64,000 nt of DNA from Dipteronia dyeriana (taxonomy: Eukaryota > Streptophyta > Magnoliopsida > Sapindales > Sapindaceae), in contig CM065300.1 in NCBI GenBank assembly GCA_032871835.1, positions 69,451,192 through 69,515,191 of the forward strand. The letters are read 5' to 3'. The notes below the pieces were generated by a model. It saw only the letters and a program-made list of their open reading frames with translations, was not told the origin of the DNA and did not search any database. Positions 45,795 to 56,470 of this stretch are shown one piece after another (the first letter of the stretch is position 1; each line of letters starts with the position of its first letter). The translations under genes were made by a program, and so were the position numbers.

Positions 45795-46552
45795 TGTAAT
45801 TAACACTGAAAAGTGTATGTTTACTAAGGGATAATATCATCATTTTACACTTCCAATATGATTAATTCCCCAATTTAGACATAATTTCGTTCATTCGCTT
45901 AAATAAATGTGTTGTGTAGTAATCAGTGTATTTTTCTTTGTATTTCATAGGTAATTCGATCAATTCAAAATCATGGAGAAGTCAGATGGCAAAATAAACA
46001 TCGTTTTCAAGTTTAGAACATCAAAAACCCTTAAGAAGACCACGAAGGGCATATTTATAATTTTGATTATTCACTGTTCACAATTGACTTTTACTGTTTA
46101 CAGTTGACTTTTACTGTTCACAGTTGACTTTCACTGTTCACTCTCGGATGCGTTACTGTTCACTCATGGATGGGTCACTGTTCACTGTCACTGTTCACTG
46201 ATGAAGTGGCGAAATCTGGACGCTCCATTTAATTTCATTTGATGGTCAATTTTCATCCGTATTTTGTATAAATAGGGTGTCTCTCCCCTCTAATTTTGAT
46301 ATTCTGAATCCAAATCTGATGTTAGATTTATGAAATTCTCTCTCCTTTGTTCTCAAATTCTCAGTTTAAATAAAATTGTTATTTTCTAGTAAAATTATGT
46401 CTAGCTAATTTTACATAGCTGATGCCAAAAATGATACTGATAGTACGGAAAATATGATCCAATTTTGGTAAGTTTATTATTTTTATGCTTTCTCCCCTCT
46501 AATATTTGTGGAGTTTTTGACTTACTGTAGATAGACAGATATCATCTAGCAC

Positions 46553-48096
46553 TGTAAGTTCATCGGTTTTTTTATTGGCTTATTTCGTTGACAACCACAT
46601 TTTAGGATCAATATGTAAGGGTAGTTTAGGGCTTCATTGTTCGTATCCAAGTTTAAGCTTCAAAGGTAAAATCACTTGCTTAACTTCATTGAAGAGATTT
46701 AGTTCACACACTCACACTCATGCATTTTTTTTAATCATCTTGCTAGCATGCTTAATTGCCATTTTGTGTGTTTTTTCTGTATTGTTTTTATTTGAGTGTT
46801 GATTGCATGTTCGTGCCTCAAAATGAGGAATTTTCCTCTTTACCGCGGTCTAGACCACTCTCTGTGCAGTGCCCTCTCCGCGGCCTGCACAACAGTGATT
46901 GGCAGAGGATGCACGATGTGTATACCGCGGTCTATACATGCTGCCTTCATCGTGGCCTCCCAAGCGGAGTTTCACAGAGGATGCATGTTGTCCAGACCGT
47001 GGTCTGTGCACGCTGCATGCACAGCGGCCTATAGAGCGACGTTGTCCAGATGATATACCTCTCTCTGTGCCGCGGTCTAGACACTTGCCTGGACCGCTGT
47101 ACAAACAATGGTCCTGACGCGTTTTGGTTGCCTTTCACCCAAAACGACACAGTTTCGCTTTAGGCTTCATATATATACATCTTCTTCTTCCCAACTCATT
47201 TTTTGAGAGCTTCCAAACCTATTTTTTAGTGAGAGATATTGTTGTTTAGAGAAAGAAGCTCCAAGAAGTCATCTTTACTCAACCCAACTTCATCTCATGA
47301 TCATCTAGCTTCATTCTAGGATCATTCAAGCATGAAGCATCATCTTCTTCTTGACTAGGTAACTCCTACATGCTCTAAACTTCATAGTTTCATTTCTAAG
47401 ACATGTATACCTAGGTTTTTAGTCTTTATTGCATATTAATTGCTTGCTTGGTTGTTTAATTGCTTTTATGACATGCTTGTGTGTTAATTGTTGGTTGAGA
47501 TGCATTAATTTGTGATAGCTAGCATTTAGGACGATTTTGCCCTTCTAGATAATTCTTCTTGCCTTTGCATTTAGAACATTGATATCTAGGATTTGGTTTA
47601 ATTGTCATTATTAATCCTAGATAAGCATGAATGTCTTGACCAAGCATTTTTGCATATTGAATATTCTTACATATTCACTTAGGTTGCAATTATCTCTTCA
47701 TTGTTGTTTTAGCTTGTGGCTAAGTGGTTAGTGCACAAGGCTAGTGATCTAAAATCGCTATTAAGGCCCGTTGGGTAGAGTGAAAGGGTTAGTAACTGGA
47801 GGGTTAGACGGGAGGTCAACCTAGGTTGTAAACTTTTACTCAACAGTGGATTTTGAGGATCGAGGGTGGCGCTCTAAATTGCCCGTGGTTTTTTCCCATT
47901 TGGAGTTTCCACGTATATCTTCCGTGTTGTTATTGTTCTATGTTTGTTGTCTTTTAATTGAGCATTTAAGTAGAATGGGGTAAAATTGTTAATATTGATT
48001 AATTCGCAAAATTGGTAATCTATCGAATTAAAACCTATTACCCACCCCCCCACCCCCCTCCTTAGGTTATAGATACACACTTTCTAGGGAATTTCA
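46553..48096 (+). repeat. SIRE-family solo LTR inside the Athila-A 3' LTR
   Basis: The LTR is 1544 bp, TGTAAGTTCA to GGGAATTTCA, with agcac at 46548-46552 and 48097-48101. The start (ttggcttatttcgttgacaa) and end (ctccttaggttatagata) match the LTRs at 49816-52001 (minus) and 60722-62316, so it is a diverged member of that family. It has a TATA-like catatatatac at about 47168-47178. A C-rich run (48041-48059) lies near the 3' end. No internal sequence is present. Confidence 0.9.
46843..47110 (+). repeat. GC-rich imperfect tandem motif upstream of the solo-LTR TATA
   Basis: accgcggtctagac-like motifs recur at about 46843, 46923, 46998 and 47073, spaced about 75-80 bp, with a shorter form near 47096. 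They lie 60-330 bp before the TATA-like site. Related motifs occupy the same place in the other SIRE-type LTRs (34985-35095; 61055-61150). They are possibly enhancer elements. The ORFs predicted here on both strands come from this repeat and are not genes. Confidence 0.6.
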
Positions 48097-48516
48097 AGCA
48101 CAGTGAGTACTTTTACCCATATTTATCAAAGAGTGGTTTATCCCCTCTAATCTTTGTGGAGTTTTGACTCATTGTAGATAGACAGATATTGTCTAGCACA
48201 GTGAGTACTTTTACCCACATCTATTATAGAGTGGTTAGTGGAGTGGAATTCCATCCCATTAATCTGGACTAAATATTTATAATTGGATCATATTCGAATT
48301 ACCAACAGTGGATCCCTTAGCCCCAGTTTTAATTTTAATTGATTTACATTTTATAACAAGCCTAGTAATTAATCTAGATAATTAATTCTACAAGGACAAG
48401 TGAACAACCTCCCTGTGGTTCGACCCGGTCTTACCGGTTAATTTATTACTTTGACACTCTTATACTTGAGAGTAGGAACAGTTCTTTCGAACGTGTCTGG
48501 TACAAAGTAAGAATTT

Positions 48517-49795
48517 ATACCATTGCATTGTGTTCTCATCGAGGCATCGCCATGTTGATGAGGTTGTCTTTGATGATGCACAGGTTGGCTTCTCCTTGGA
48601 ACTTGAGCCGATCGGTGGCATCTTTGTGGTCTAGCTTCTTGAGGAGGTTGAGCTGGTTGATCTTGCTTCCTTGGTTGGTCTTGCTTCTTGTGATCACCTC
48701 CTTTCCTTATTATTGGTTTGTTGGAGGAGGTGATTGACTTCTCAAGAACTTGTCCTTTCTTCTTGAATTGCCTAGACTTTGGTTGAGTTGCCAAGACTTG
48801 TGTGGACTTTCCTTGAGTTGAAGGTTGCTTGAATAAATCTTTGCTCTTGCCTTGAGCTTGAGGTTGTTTGACCTTGGCCTTCTTTAATTCTTCAAGGAAC
48901 CTCATCTCTCTTTCCTTGACAATTTTTAAGGAGTTATCTTTGATGGCAAGTTCATCTTTCATTGCCTTCATCCGTTGGTGGCAATCTTCAATCTCCTTCT
49001 CAAACTTGGACACATCAATCACGTCCGTCTTCAAGGAGTCATTCAACTTGATCCTTAGTTGAAGATTATCCTCTTCCAATCTAAGGATATCATTATCTTT
49101 CTCCTTCAAAAACTTTTGAAGAGAATCAACTAACTTTTGATAATCAACCACATTATCACAAGAGTTCCCGGAGCATGGGTCATTGCTATCAAAGCTTCTC
49201 CCACTTGTGCTTCTGAGAGTCATATCATTAAGGCTAGCTTCACTAAAGCATGATCCACTTCAGTTTCCAAACTCCAAGTCACCAATCTTGAACTCTTCAA
49301 GTGACACATTTGGTAGTGGCTTGGATTTCTTCATGGTAGAAAATCGGAAATGCGAATTAGTTGATCTTAATATCAATCGAGCCTGTAGAGCACTCTTCAA
49401 CTACTTCAACTTCGCTATCACACCGAGTAGCGATACTCCTCCATTCTTGTACTTCTAGTTACCACACTTGGAGGCAATGTGGCCAATTCCACCATATTCA
49501 AGGCAAGGGTCACTCTTTCTTAACCTTTTCTTTTCCTCCTTCACTTTTGAGGTCATGTCCTTCTTTTGAGATTTTGTGAATCACTTAAATCTCTCAACCA
49601 TGAGAGTCATCTCCTCATTAGAGTCATAATCCTTCCTCTCAACATTAGAGGTCAATCTTGCAATACCCGTTCTAAGTGTTTCACTCTCACAAATGATGTT
49701 TGGTGAAGTGAATGAATGCAAATAAAATGCAACAAACAAGTGCAAACAAATGCAAGACACACAAACAAGAGCTTGGATCACCTAAGTATGTCTAG
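48517..49795 (-). pseudogene. SIRE-like element gag (minus strand), N-terminal and middle part
   Basis: The minus frame 48438-49223 is open for 261 codons, of which the last two dozen run into the Athila LTR. Its first 130 residues are a strong coiled coil (KEKDNDILRLEEDNLQLRIK, then FEKEIEDCHQRMKAMKDELA), followed by a Gln/Lys-rich tail. Upstream, 49581-49781 and the bases around 49480-49520 carry VERFK and a knuckle remnant CLEYGGIGHIASKC (second Cys replaced by Tyr). This is the layout of SIRE-type gags. The rest of the gag lies at 37129-37419, beyond Athila-A. C4-type gag at 62470-63120 is homologous (IEDCHQ segment). Confidence 0.8.
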
Positions 49796-49798
49796 GAA

Positions 49799-49813
49799 CC
49801 CGCTCTGATACCA
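49799..49813 (-). other. SIRE-like element primer-binding site, initiator tRNA-Met
   Basis: On the minus strand it reads TGGTATCAGAGCGGG, 2 bp after the LTR end. It confirms the minus orientation of the element. Confidence 0.93.
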
Positions 49814-49815
49814 AT

Positions 49816-52001
49816 TGAAAAATTTCCTAAGAATGTGTGTGTCTATAACCTAGAGGGTAGGGGGTAATCAAGTCAATTACCAATTTTTCTTGGTTAGTCA
49901 ATATTCAAAATTCACCCAATAAAACAAACATACAACATCAAGTGTATAGTGCAGAAATATAAAAAACACAAGATGTATATGTGTAAACCCTCCAAATGGA
50001 AAAAACCACGGGCTGTTAAGTTCGCCAAACTCGGTCACAGAAATCCACTTTATGAATAAAAGGTTACACCCTCAAGTGATACTCGGACTATCACTCTCGA
50101 CAACCTCAGGCTATGGACACCGCCACTCACCACTCTTGGTTCAATCCCTAGTGATATCCCCTGATCCACTACTCTTGGTGTGAGCACCTCCTACTCTACC
50201 CCTCGGGCCTTTTACAGTGGATACCGACCAATTGCTTGCCAACCTACCCTTGGTTGCAAGGCTTCTCTTGCTTGTGCAACTTCACACCGAAGCCACAAGA
50301 CTTTGACTCAATGAAGAGTATATGGTCTAAGTGTATATATGACACTATGCTCAAATGCAATTATGTGTAAGACCAAACATAAAATGCTTAACTAGATGTA
50401 GATAATGCAATTAAACATCGTAGTTATCAAACAATGCCTACATGCCCATCCCAAGGACTCAATTAGATGTGTAGATAAAATCTAACAACCTAATTGTCAA
50501 TAAAAGTTTAACCAACACAAGTTGTCACAACAAATAATCAAGGGCAATTTTGCAATCAAGAAATGCAATCAATGAGGCATACACATAAATGTTCATAAAC
50601 TAGACTAGATGCACAAAGTCAACCTTATCATCAATTATGTACACATGAACATTCATGGATTAGCTATTTAGGCATAAATGACTTAATAATGCAAGCTATC
50701 ACAATACAAACCTAAACATGTCATCATTTCAATAAATATGCAATTAATATGAAGAAATGCTAATTTAAGCAATAAATGACATGTCTTGGTAAGCTAGAAC
50801 AATAAATGAACAACAATGGTGGTTCTACTTACCGATCAATGAAAACTCAAGCTTGGAATGATGCTTCAATGCAAGATGAAGATGAGTTTGGGGTTTGGAG
50901 AGTCAAATAACAAAGCTTGAAGCTTTCTCTCTCTAATGGAGGTTGTCTCACTCTAAAGATGGGTTCTTTGAGCTCTAAGAAGGCATGGAAGAAGAAGAGA
51001 ACATATATAAAGAAGCCCTACACAAAACGGCATCGATTTGGACTTGGGAGACAAAGTCCCGCACGACAGTTGTGTGTGCCACAGCCTAGGCAAGTTTCCA
51101 AACCATGGTCTATGCAGCATGGCATGGCTGGACATTACTGCTGCCTAGGTCACTGGCTAGGCATGGCACCAACAGTGGTCTAGGCCGCGGTACACGCCAG
51201 ACAGCACAACAGCTTCAGATTCGAGTGACCTAAAACATGACCAAACAACATCCAAACCTTTCATATAATATACCATTGGAAAGGTATGGAAATTTACTTT
51301 CTAATTCAATTTACAAAACATGATTTCGATGTCTTTAGAAAGAGTTATGCTCATTTTAGTGACCAAATGTCAGAAATGGACAACAACAGAGATGCCCTAT
51401 TTTGTGGTCACTTTGAAGATTTCAAAACCAATCCAAACTGTCAAAAAATATTACAAATAATATACCGTTGGAAAGGTATGGGTGTCTAGTTTGTACAGAA
51501 ATTTCGAAAACTCATTTTTAATCATTTTTTAAAAAGATATGGTCACAATACAATACAAAGGTCAGTTTTGAAAAACATTAAATCATTGAAATACACTCTT
51601 TTAAAACTAGACACCTTACTCCATATAACCAAACCAAGAGAAGAATAAGACCTTCTCATATGGTCCCTCAACGCGTTAAAACAAGCACACCATCGTGCAA
51701 GTACGAACACAACACAATACCACACTTAAATCTATAAATGAAGTGCAAGTGTGATTGTGAAGAGATGCACACATATAAACAATATCAACACAAATGCAAG
51801 ATCAACAAGGCATGCATGAGGTGTGTGTGTTCACCTAAATTCTTCAAGAGGCAGAGTCAAGTGAATATACCTTTTTCTCTTGAAGTCATTGAGATGTTTG
51901 GAAGCTTGCCAATGAGGACCTATGCTACCCATTACACAATCATCCCCAATGTGGTGTGGTTTGTCATGAAATAAGCCAATCATAAAATTGAGGACCTTAC
52001 A
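49816..52001 (-). repeat. SIRE-like element 5' LTR (minus orientation)
   Basis: The LTR is 2186 bp. On the minus strand it runs TGTAAGGTCC to AAATTTTTCA. It is similar along its whole length to 33708-35903, with few indels. The same TATA-like site, palindrome and GC-rich motif region are present (about 50995-51205). agcca follows at 52002-52006. Confidence 0.93.
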
Positions 52002-52006
52002 AGCCA

Positions 52007-52524
52007 ATTATGTGCCTCCAGAAGTCGGGCGTCAACTGGAGACGAGCTAGTTGAAGGGCATTGAGGGCTCGCCGAAGGGTAAGATGAAAGGGAAGCCTTA
52101 CCCCACTCTTGAGGGCCGCTACATGAATAGGGAGGACTCCCTTGTGAGGGTTAAAGACGTCATAATCTATGTAAATGATTATACGGGAGACGCTGTCTGG
52201 AATACCATATTTGGATTTCATACGATCGAGGGAGTCTGGATCAACAGTAGTATTGGGAATGACCCTGAAGTCATAGGGAAGAAGCTCCACCGAAAGTGGA
52301 CCAGCGACCGTGACTTGACTCTTCCAGCGGTGACACCCTTGCCTTCTTTATCGGAGTTTTCATCGACTAAGTTCAGAGGGTTGTCTGGTTGATTAGAGAA
52401 GCCAGAGTCGATCGAGTCATTCCTACCAGAGAGGCGGTGATGACAGACCAGGGAAGACGTCACTCGAAATTCCTCGTACCCGCTTCCTGGGAACCAAATT
52501 GGGGGTACCAGTGCCCTCAACCAT
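52007..52524 (-). pseudogene. Tat-B antisense gene, 5' part (exon 1 start, Transposase_28-like segment)
   Basis: It is read on the minus strand. A likely ATG is at 52522-52524, followed by PNLVPRKRVRG. Stops and a frame change follow (the frame 52218-52532 carries the middle part), then the frame 51997-52290 has MELLPYDFRVIPNTTVDPD and RLPFHLTLRRALNALQLA. The latter resembles the plant 'putative gypsy-type transposon' family (PF04195), which has an LPLHPFL...L-x-APAQLxPNxW pattern. The SIRE-like insertion cuts exon 1 here. When its 18.3 kb and one agcca are ignored, the frame runs on into 33702-33271. Confidence 0.65.
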
Positions 52525-52931
52525 GGCTTCAATACTGTCAGAAGAGTTCGACATTGTCAGATGAAGGGCTTAAAGAACAAAGGAAACAACAAAGAGCTTG
52601 TCAAAGCTAGTGAAAGAGTGGGGTTTTTGAAAGTTTAAAGTTTGAAATAAAGCGTGAGGAAAGTGATGTGGAAGCCGGGTTTAAAAAAAGCTAAAAGGGG
52701 CAGTGACGTCAACAAAATCTTCGGATGGATCTCCCCGAATTAGGAATTGGCAGTAATGTAGCCGGATTATTTCAGGGAATACACCGGTCTTTTTCTGCCA
52801 CGGCACTGGAATAATTAATGAGGAGATTTCTACCCAGAGTCGGTAACGGTAAAAAAAAAATTCACAATTAAAACAAGGAATCTGACTCCAAGCCCAACTC
52901 AATCACCGGTGTTCAAGTCAGAGGGGACTTC
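52525..52931 (+). other. Tat-B region between the antisense gene start and the 3' LTR
   Basis: About 400 bp without an ORF of note. Any promoter of the antisense gene should lie here; I see no clear TATA in that sense. The polypurine tract agaggggacttc (52920-52931) abuts the 3' LTR. Confidence 0.55.
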
Positions 52932-54189
52932 TGTTAATAGCAAAATTTGGCTATGGGACCAAAGAGAAATTTTCCACTCTCCTAGCTCAAATCAAAGCCC
53001 GAGTTTAGCATTCATTGAGCCTCGGGCAAGCCATAAAGATACCTCGTGGAAGCAAAAAAATGTCTTCGGGCTTCAGAACTATTAGGAATGGAGCCCGACA
53101 TAATCAGGTCGAGCCTCTCACGCCTACCTTGGAACTCGGATATAGCTTGATACATGGTTATCCAGGCTTCCTGAGATCACCTATCCTAGAACCCCGGTTT
53201 CTAGGGTCGATCTCCAAAACCACCCATGAAACCAAGGAAAGGTCTCCGAGCTTAGGAAGCACTCGAAGTAAAGCTCGACAAACAAAGTGAGATCATTCCA
53301 GATTAAGGCTTCCCGAGGTTAAATTTAACTCGTAGCCTGAACCAAAAGCCCACCAACCTTTCCAGAAGCCTGTTGTCCCCACCAGATACGAAAAGAAAGC
53401 CTTTAAGTGGATCAGAATCATGCTATAGCTAATGCTCTAATTCACTAAAGGACACTTGTAACCTACCTGGACATGAAATAAGAAACTCGCCTAATCCACA
53501 CTACCCCCAGAAAGTGTCCACAAGGCCGTCCAAGCTTCAGGGACCAAAACTAAGGCATAGGACTAGATCATATCTAATCTACACTCCAACGAACATTAAA
53601 ACTCTGTATACGTGTAAGTCAGGAGATTGAGTCCAAAGAGGAAACAAACTTATCTCCACCAGCGATAGTCTTGAGTCCATTATTTATTTGAAGTCAACGA
53701 CTTTTAAATGGAGGATCCCACCCGATAAGGATGGAACAGATTCAGAGAATCATGGTGAGAGATACAGCCATTCAAATTACTTGGACCAGGTATAAATATG
53801 AGAAAACGTAGAGGCAAGTGGGGGGAAGAAAGGTGCGAGGACGGAAGCAACGTACACATAGATCAACAGATAAAACATAGATTGAGAGAATTAAACTGAG
53901 CCTAAATTCTGTTATCAGAACACGACCACTATTGTATCTATTATTCGACAGACATGAGGTTGCCACCCTCCTATGCCCAAGAGAGATTGTGAGTGTATTT
54001 AAGAGATTTATGTATACCATAAGTGATCAATAATAAAATTCTCATTTACCATCATAGTAGCATTCGAATATTCAATTCAATCCTAACAGGTCAGGTATCT
54101 AAGGTACTGACCCCAGCCACCACCTCCATGGTAGTGGTCTCGAGGGTGTTAGTTGAAATTTCTCATCATGACCAAATTTCCCGTTAACA
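52932..54189 (+). repeat. Tat-B 3' LTR
   Basis: The LTR is 1258 bp, TGTTAATAGC to CCGTTAACA, followed by gtttt at 54190-54194. It has TATAAATA at 53791-53798. It aligns with the 5' LTR throughout, with many scattered substitutions, so the insertion is not recent. Confidence 0.93.
53791..53798 (+). promoter_or_regulatory. TATA box of the Tat-B 3' LTR
   Basis: TATAAATA occurs in ccaggtataaatatgag. The 5' LTR has lost it. Transcription from this LTR would run outward into the second half of Tat-A. Confidence 0.6.
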
Positions 54190-54560
54190 GTTTTAAAAGA
54201 CCCAGATGGGACTGAGTGTTGCCACTGTTTCATATTCAAATTTAAGGCTACCAATAATGAGGCAGAGTATGAAGCCTTCCTAGCAAGGATGAAGGCAGTC
54301 GTCGAGTTCGGGGCCGACTACCTGTAAGCCAAGAGTGACTCATTGCTTATAGTTAATCAGGTTTCCAAAGTTTATCAAGGTAAAGGGGATAACTAGATTG
54401 CATACTTAAAACAAGTTAAGCTACTCAAGCACAAATTTAAAGGATTCAGGATCGAGAAAGTACCACGACAACAGAATCATCCTGCAGATATCTTGGTCAT
54501 GATAGCCTTGAATGGAGGCCAGACCTTACCAAAAGGAGTGCCTCTTCAGGTGATCTCCCG
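54190..54560 (+). pseudogene. Tat-A second RNase H, C-terminal half
   Basis: It continues the domain broken at 5258: ATNNEAEYEAF with the catalytic Glu, then a stop, then KSDSLLIVNQV, and an end with RQQNHPAD-type residues near 54470-54490. It aligns with Tat-B 13215-13530. Confidence 0.8.
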
Positions 54561-55815
54561 ACCAAGTATAGCCGACAAAAGAGAAATATGCTTCATAGAG
54601 CTCCAGCCGTGCTGGATGGATCCCATAGTTACTTACCTCTAGCAAGGAAAGCTCCTAGAAGAGCCTGACCAATCCTGGAGAATCAAGATGGATTCGATCC
54701 GATATTGTTTAAAAGACAGGCACCTTTACAGAAGGTGTAAATCCCTTCCTCTACTCTGATGCTTACACCCTGATGATGCCAGTTGGGCGCTAAGAGAAGT
54801 CCATGTTGGGGACTGTGGAAATCACATTGACGGTGAAGATCTGGCCTATCAGGTGCTTTAAATGGGATACTATTGGCCGACTTTCCACTAGGATGCAATG
54901 GTGATTGTCCGATCTTGTGAACAGTGTCAAAGAACCTCAAACCTGAGTCATCTACTACCTGGACAGTTGTCCTAACTCAGCTCACTGTACCCGTTAGCAA
55001 TGTGGGGGTTTGACCTGATCGGACCGCTTCCTATAGCCCATGGGCAAGCAAAGCATGCTATCATCGCCATTGATTACTTCACCCGGTGGGTCGAGGAAGG
55101 CCCCATTTCATAGATTTTAGAGGAAAAAACTAACAAGTTCATCAAGATAAACGTGGTATGCAGGTTCGGTACCTCGCTGGTCATAATCACCGACCTAGGA
55201 AAACAGTTTGACAGTATGAGGTTCAGAGATTATTGCCAGAGGTTAGGTATTGACCTCCGGTTTGTATCGGTAGCTCACCGACAAACCAACGGTGTGGTTA
55301 AAGTAACTAACAAAACCATTAAGAAGCTGTTGAAAAAGAAGTTGCAACAAAAGAAGGGAAAATGGGTTGAAGAACTTCTCGAGGTCCTCTTGGCGTATCG
55401 AACCACGAGGAGGACAACAACCAAGAAACACCTTATTCTTTGGCCTTCGAGGTTGAAGTTGTCCTCTCCATAGAACATAAGTTGACCTCATTCCGGGTAC
55501 AACAGTTTGAACCAAAAAGCAACGAGGTCAAAATAAGAACATGTGGCAATAAGGGTAGCAATATACCAGAGCAGGATTGTGATGTATTTTAACAAAAGAG
55601 TGAAGACCATGAGCTTCAAGAAAGGTGATTTAGTCCTTAGGAAGGTTACATAAAGTACCAGCGTGAGATCAGACGGGGTATTAAGACCCGACTAGAAAGG
55701 GCCTTACGTAGTAAAGACAGTGGTCTGTAACGGGGCGTACAAGCTCGATGACATGAATGGTTGACCCATCGATCACACTAGGAATGCAGATCACCTGAGA
55801 AAGTACTACCCCTAA
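54561..55815 (+). pseudogene. Tat-A integrase
   Basis: The zinc region (about 54760-54935) ends in SCEQCQRTS. The core has MWGFDLIGPL (first Asp) and, in the frame 55153-55473, IITDLGKQFD (second Asp). The catalytic Glu position reads VVKVTNKTI, so Glu has become Lys; Tat-B keeps Glu. A frameshift at about 55420 splits off the C-terminus, which runs to about 55815 with several stops and DDMNG and HTRNADHLRKYY. Confidence 0.83.
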
Positions 55816-56019
55816 ACAAGGGACTCGTGAGTAGGCTACCTCTACTTAGCTTTTAGTAAAACCCCTAACAATAATGTACTCCATTTTTTTATCAATAAAG
55901 TCTGTTTTCTCAATATTCAATTATATTCTACAGTAATGTCTTCATATCGAATTAGGGTCTACATGGGTAAGTTTGATATAGCCATCTCAAGACCATGGAT
56001 TAGCCAGGGAAGCCCCTCG
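55816..56019 (+). other. Tat-A spacer after integrase
   Basis: About 200 bp equivalent to Tat-B 14866-15069, with tcaataaagtctg near 55891. No gene. Confidence 0.6.
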
Positions 56020-56470
56020 CTATCCTTGATGCCTCGGCCGGGCACCACCCCCCTCCAAGAAGGGTCTGAGTATAAGAGCGTAGTTGGCTCTCCATATCTC
56101 AAGACCATGAAATAGCTAGACAGCTCTTCTGATGCCTTGGTCAGGCTACCACCCCCAAGAAAGGTCTGAGTGTAAGAGCATAGTTGCCATCTAGATATCA
56201 AGACTAGGAAATAGCTAGATAGCCCTCCTAATGCCTAGGTCGGGATACCACCCTCAAGAAGGGTCTGAGTGTAAGAGTCTAGTTGTCATCCAGATCTCGA
56301 GACAAGGAAATAGCTAGATAGCCCTCCTGATGCCTAGGTCGGGCTACCACCCCCTCAAGAAGGGTTTGAGTTTAAGAGTACAGTTACCATCAAGAACTCG
56401 AGACCAAAATAGATATCGAGCCTTCTTGATACCTTGATCGGGCTATAACCCCCTAGAGGGACCTGGGCTT
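56020..56470 (+). repeat. Tat-A 3' tandem repeats, unit about 100 bp
   Basis: Units start near 56028, 56131, 56230, 56329 and 56428. Each has gatgcct(t/a)gg, gggtctgagtgtaagagc and gaaatagctagatagccc. It is the same unit as Tat-B 15070-15610, so the array predates both insertions. Copies differ from one another, with no sign of recent expansion. Confidence 0.85.

Larger units (their letters stand above)
37420..48516 (+). mobile_element. Athila-A: Ty3/gypsy Athila-lineage element carrying a LOG-like gene; RT deleted
   Basis: LTRs are at 37420-38572 and 45795-48516 (the latter enlarged by a solo LTR). The tRNA-Asp-like primer site is at 38574 and the polypurine tract at 45786-45794. Order inside: gag, protease, junction to the RNase H end/integrase, a Cys-rich ORF, a LOG-like gene and a 3' UTR. 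RT and most of RNase H are missing. It interrupts the gag of the SIRE-like element between 37419 and 48517. The target duplication is blurred: the left flank is ggtac and the right flank tacc after a TA. The exact 3' LTR end is therefore uncertain by a few bases. Confidence 0.85.
45795..48516 (+). repeat. Athila-A 3' LTR, split by a solo LTR
   Basis: It starts TGTAATTAACACTG. 45795-46552 and 48097-48516 align with the 5' LTR, and TATAAATAG at 46267 is kept. The inserted block 46553-48096 has its own perfect target duplication agcac. The end is near aagtaagaattt at 48516. Confidence 0.88.
33708..52001 (-). mobile_element. SIRE-like gag-only Ty1/copia element (minus strand), hosting the Athila element
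   Basis: The LTRs at 49816-52001 (5' in element sense) and 33708-35903 (3') are about 2.2 kb each. agcca at 33703-33707 and 52002-52006 is a perfect 5-bp duplication. The primer site is at 49799-49813 and the polypurine tract at 35904-35917. Without the Athila insertion the inside is only about 2.8 kb. It encodes a gag with a coiled coil and knuckle-like motifs but no protease, integrase, RT or RNase H that I can see, so it is a non-autonomous, gag-only (TR-GAG-like) copia derivative. Confidence 0.88.
5259..54189 (+). mobile_element. Tat-B: Ty3/gypsy Tat-lineage retrotransposon with both LTRs, carrying all the inner nests
   Basis: It is bounded by LTRs at 5259-6510 and 52932-54189 and by gtttt at 5254-5258 and 54190-54194. 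Gene order is gag, protease, RT, RNase H, second RNase H, integrase, tandem-repeat 3' region and antisense gene. About 12 kb of the span is its own; the rest is a solo LTR (8991-11429), the Copia-A pair (15697-31995) and the SIRE-like element with its contents (33708-52001). Relative to Tat-A, about 780 bp (equivalent to about 56545-57322) are missing at the Copia-A site. It is closely related to Tat-A, so one family inserted into itself. Confidence 0.93.

Noticed and set aside
46756..47150. Five overlapping ORFs on both strands in the SIRE-type solo LTR
   Set aside because: All arise from the GC-rich repeated motif that happens to lack stops; no frame is preferred and related LTRs do not keep them.
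46553..48096. Possible captured host sequence with high GC in the Athila 3' LTR
   Set aside because: Exact agcac duplication and homology to other LTRs show it is a solo LTR.
52051..52610. Plus-strand ORFs of 113 and 73 codons near the Tat-B 3' LTR
   Set aside because: The minus strand there has a recognisable Transposase_28-like segment; the plus frames have no domain.
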